A DNA stretch of 16,802 nucleotides from DALYLB01 sp046154695. GTDB lineage: Bacteria > Acidobacteriota > Blastocatellia > RBC074. The stretch is from NCBI GenBank assembly GCA_046154695.1, contig JBJXFI010000362.1, forward strand, positions 1 to 16,802, read 5' to 3'. The notes beneath the pieces were generated by a model. It was not told the origin of the DNA, made no database searches, and worked only from the letters and a program-made list of their open reading frames with translations. Below, piece after piece: positions 16,490 to 16,802 of the stretch. Each line of letters starts with the position of its first letter. The stretch's first letter is position 1. The translations under genes and the position numbers were made by a program.

Positions 16490-16619
16490 GATCTGTTTTC
16501 TCGCTTGAAAAACGGGAAGGGCTCCGCGCCGGCAGAGCCGGAATCATTCGAAAATTCCCGGCAATGCTATCAACACGCTCCGAGTTCGAAAAGGGCGGGA
16601 GTGGAAGGAAGGGACGGAT
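16490..16619. promoter_or_regulatory. Upstream region of the alkylsulfatase with a weak candidate promoter
   Basis: On the minus strand TTGATA (16573-16568) and AATGAT (16548-16543) are 19 nt apart, which is a poor match overall. A short GGCTC/GAGCC dyad lies in the leader. Nothing else stands out between the alkylsulfatase start and the repeat cap. Confidence 0.25.
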
Positions 16620-16802
16620 GGGTGTGATTACAAGTGAGACACAACGCGCCCCGACAGGGGCGGCAGAGTGTAGCCGGCGGTGAAGCGAAGCGTAACCGCC
16701 GGAATCGTCCGCCACGAGACGCGCCCCGGCAGGGGCGGCGGAGTGTAGCCGGCGGTGACGCGAAGCGTAACCGCCGGAATCGTCCGCCACGAGACGCGCC
16801 CC
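16620..16802 (+). repeat. Right copy of 75-bp double-hairpin tandem repeat with 26-bp cap
   Basis: The cap at 16620-16645 is followed by monomer 1 (16646-16720), monomer 2 (16721-16795) and the first 7 nt of a third at the window edge. Monomers 1 and 2 differ at 3 of 75 positions. In monomer 1 the first hairpin is 16647-16652 with 16657-16662 and the second is 16674-16681 with 16695-16702. Monomers adjoin directly, so there are no spacers. Because 75 is a multiple of three, reading frames run through the array, but no Shine-Dalgarno site or protein-like composition supports a gene. Confidence 0.92.

Noticed and set aside
14528..16627. A 699-codon open frame on the plus strand opposite the alkylsulfatase
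   Set aside because: It is antisense to a gene with clear catalytic motifs and a signal peptide, and its translation is Arg/His/Asp-rich low-information sequence typical of the complement of GC-rich genes.
15276..16790. A 504-codon minus-strand frame running from the repeat array into the alkylsulfatase
   Set aside because: It is long because the monomer length is a multiple of three and the rest is an alternative frame of a real gene; there is no Shine-Dalgarno site.
16620..16802. CRISPR array
   Set aside because: The 75-bp units adjoin directly with no unique spacers, contain two hairpins each, and no cas gene is in the window.

Overview
The window is GC-rich, gene-dense bacterial DNA, most likely from an uncultivated lineage. 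Several traits recall Planctomycetota, Verrucomicrobiota or Hydrogenedentota-type metagenome bins: a deoxyhypusine-synthase-like enzyme, DUF433/DUF5615 and Uma2 genes, and dispersed long-armed palindromes built from short periodic units. No rRNA or other phylogenetic marker settles this. Both ends lie in the same 75-bp tandem repeat in opposite orientation, so the window may be one assembly contig that stops where the repeat could not be resolved.

Layout. Positions 1-125 hold repeat DNA. Positions 228-4104 hold a plus-strand group: a deoxyhypusine-synthase-family protein, an AlkB-type dioxygenase, a long-chain acyl-CoA synthetase and a 4HBT thioesterase. The last two overlap by 4 nt, and a 19-bp inverted repeat precedes the synthetase. 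Positions 4119-7373 hold minus-strand genes: a nucleotidyltransferase-fold protein with an apparently damaged metal motif and its own sigma70-like promoter, an ABC-F ATPase of the Uup type, and a DUF433/DUF5615 toxin-antitoxin pair only 3 nt upstream of it. Positions 7476-11603 look like one minus-strand operon: a lysine-rich tail protein, a DUF4031 protein, an M50 site-2 protease, trpS, scpA and scpB. A divergent promoter pair at 11710-11777 appears to drive this operon one way and a small TPR protein (11909-12232) the other way. Positions 12266-16489 hold a minus-strand group: a secreted SdsA-type alkylsulfatase, an acyl-CoA dehydrogenase and a Uma2 nuclease-fold protein. Repeat DNA returns at 16620-16802.

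How the genes may work together. The alkylsulfatase could release alcohols from alkyl sulfates. After oxidation to fatty acids, the acyl-CoA synthetase and acyl-CoA dehydrogenase would feed beta-oxidation, with the thioesterase as a relief valve; this link is inference. The scpA-scpB pair builds the kleisin part of SMC condensin, next to its usual neighbours trpS and an M50 protease.

The most unusual material is non-coding. There are three structured repeat families: the 75-bp double-hairpin array with a 26-bp cap, a perfect 32-bp-arm hairpin that has become the C-terminus of the DUF4031 gene, and a 19-bp-arm palindrome upstream of the acyl-CoA synthetase gene. There is also a perfect 19-bp tandem duplication at a predicted transcription start. 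No defence island, phage, CRISPR array or RNA gene was found.
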